In this document: piece after piece, positions 37,063-37,228 of the stretch
How the letters are laid out: each line of letters opens with the position of its first letter
Numbering within the stretch: the stretch's first letter is position 1
Assembly (NCBI GenBank): GCA_947461105.1
Contig: CANHIG010000006.1
Location: 1-37,228 of the forward strand
DNA length: 37,228 nt
Direction of reading: 5' to 3'
Origin: Bacteroidota bacterium
Lineage (GTDB): Bacteria; Bacteroidota; Bacteroidia; Chitinophagales; LD1
Notes under the pieces: generated by a model
What the model was told of the DNA's origin: nothing
Databases searched by the model: none
Seen by the model: the letters and a program-made list of their open reading frames with translations, nothing else
Program-made: the position numbers and the translations under genes

Positions 37063-37228
37063 ATGGGCAATAAAACTTCTTTTAGTAAATCATCACTCCA
37101 AATTTCATTTCTACTCTGTAGTGTTATAAATGTATTTTTTACAATAACCAAGGAGTTTAACGCTGAATTAAATCAAACATTAAAAAGTGTATTTTCTAAC
37201 TCATGGTTTGGGCAAATGCTCATTATGA
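37063..37228 (+). CDS. Hypothetical membrane protein, truncated by window end
   Basis: ATG at 37063, open to window end: MGNKTSFSKSSLQISFLLCSVINVFFTITKEFNAELNQTLKSVFSNSWFGQMLIM... Confidence 0.55.
   Translation, partial: MGNKTSFSKSSLQISFLLCSVINVFFTITKEFNAELNQTLKSVFSNSWFGQMLIM

Noticed and set aside
1-37228. CRISPR array, tRNA/rRNA genes, transposons, prophage or integrase
   Set aside because: Reading both strands showed no direct-repeat/spacer pattern, no recognisable tRNA or rRNA sequence, and no transposase, integrase or phage structural protein among the ORFs.

Overview
The window looks like a chromosomal segment from a Bacteroidota genome. Supporting signs are T9SS sorting domains (types A and B), PorP/SprF and PorZ families, DUF4290, a THX-type ribosomal protein, TAnnTTTG promoter-like boxes and low GC. 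I support about 33 protein-coding genes, including one truncated at each end and one short ORF absent from the supplied track. I found no rRNA, tRNA, CRISPR array, transposase or phage module. Most content is housekeeping: rluB-like, pcrA/uvrD, ileS, lspA, dgkA, recO, murA, a LOG protein and a DUF4290 protein. Secretion and envelope genes are also present: a CHU_C-type T9SS client with PorP/SprF and OmpA partners, PorZ, a T9SS-secreted phosphoesterase and a MORN-repeat protein. The best second-look items are: (1) a class II-like Fic gene behind a near-perfect 34-bp dyad that abuts tandem TAnnTTTG boxes, with an HTH-like C-terminus, suggesting autoregulation; (2) a THX ribosomal protein fused to an Ala/Lys histone H1-like tail, with a terminator; (3) divergent recO and yfhO genes whose ATG codons share one CATG; (4) MurA with Asp in place of the catalytic Cys; (5) an unannotated 41-aa Cys-rich putative lipoprotein; (6) a 22-bp perfect palindrome inside a CDS. 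I saw no multi-gene locus that clearly forms a wholly new system.
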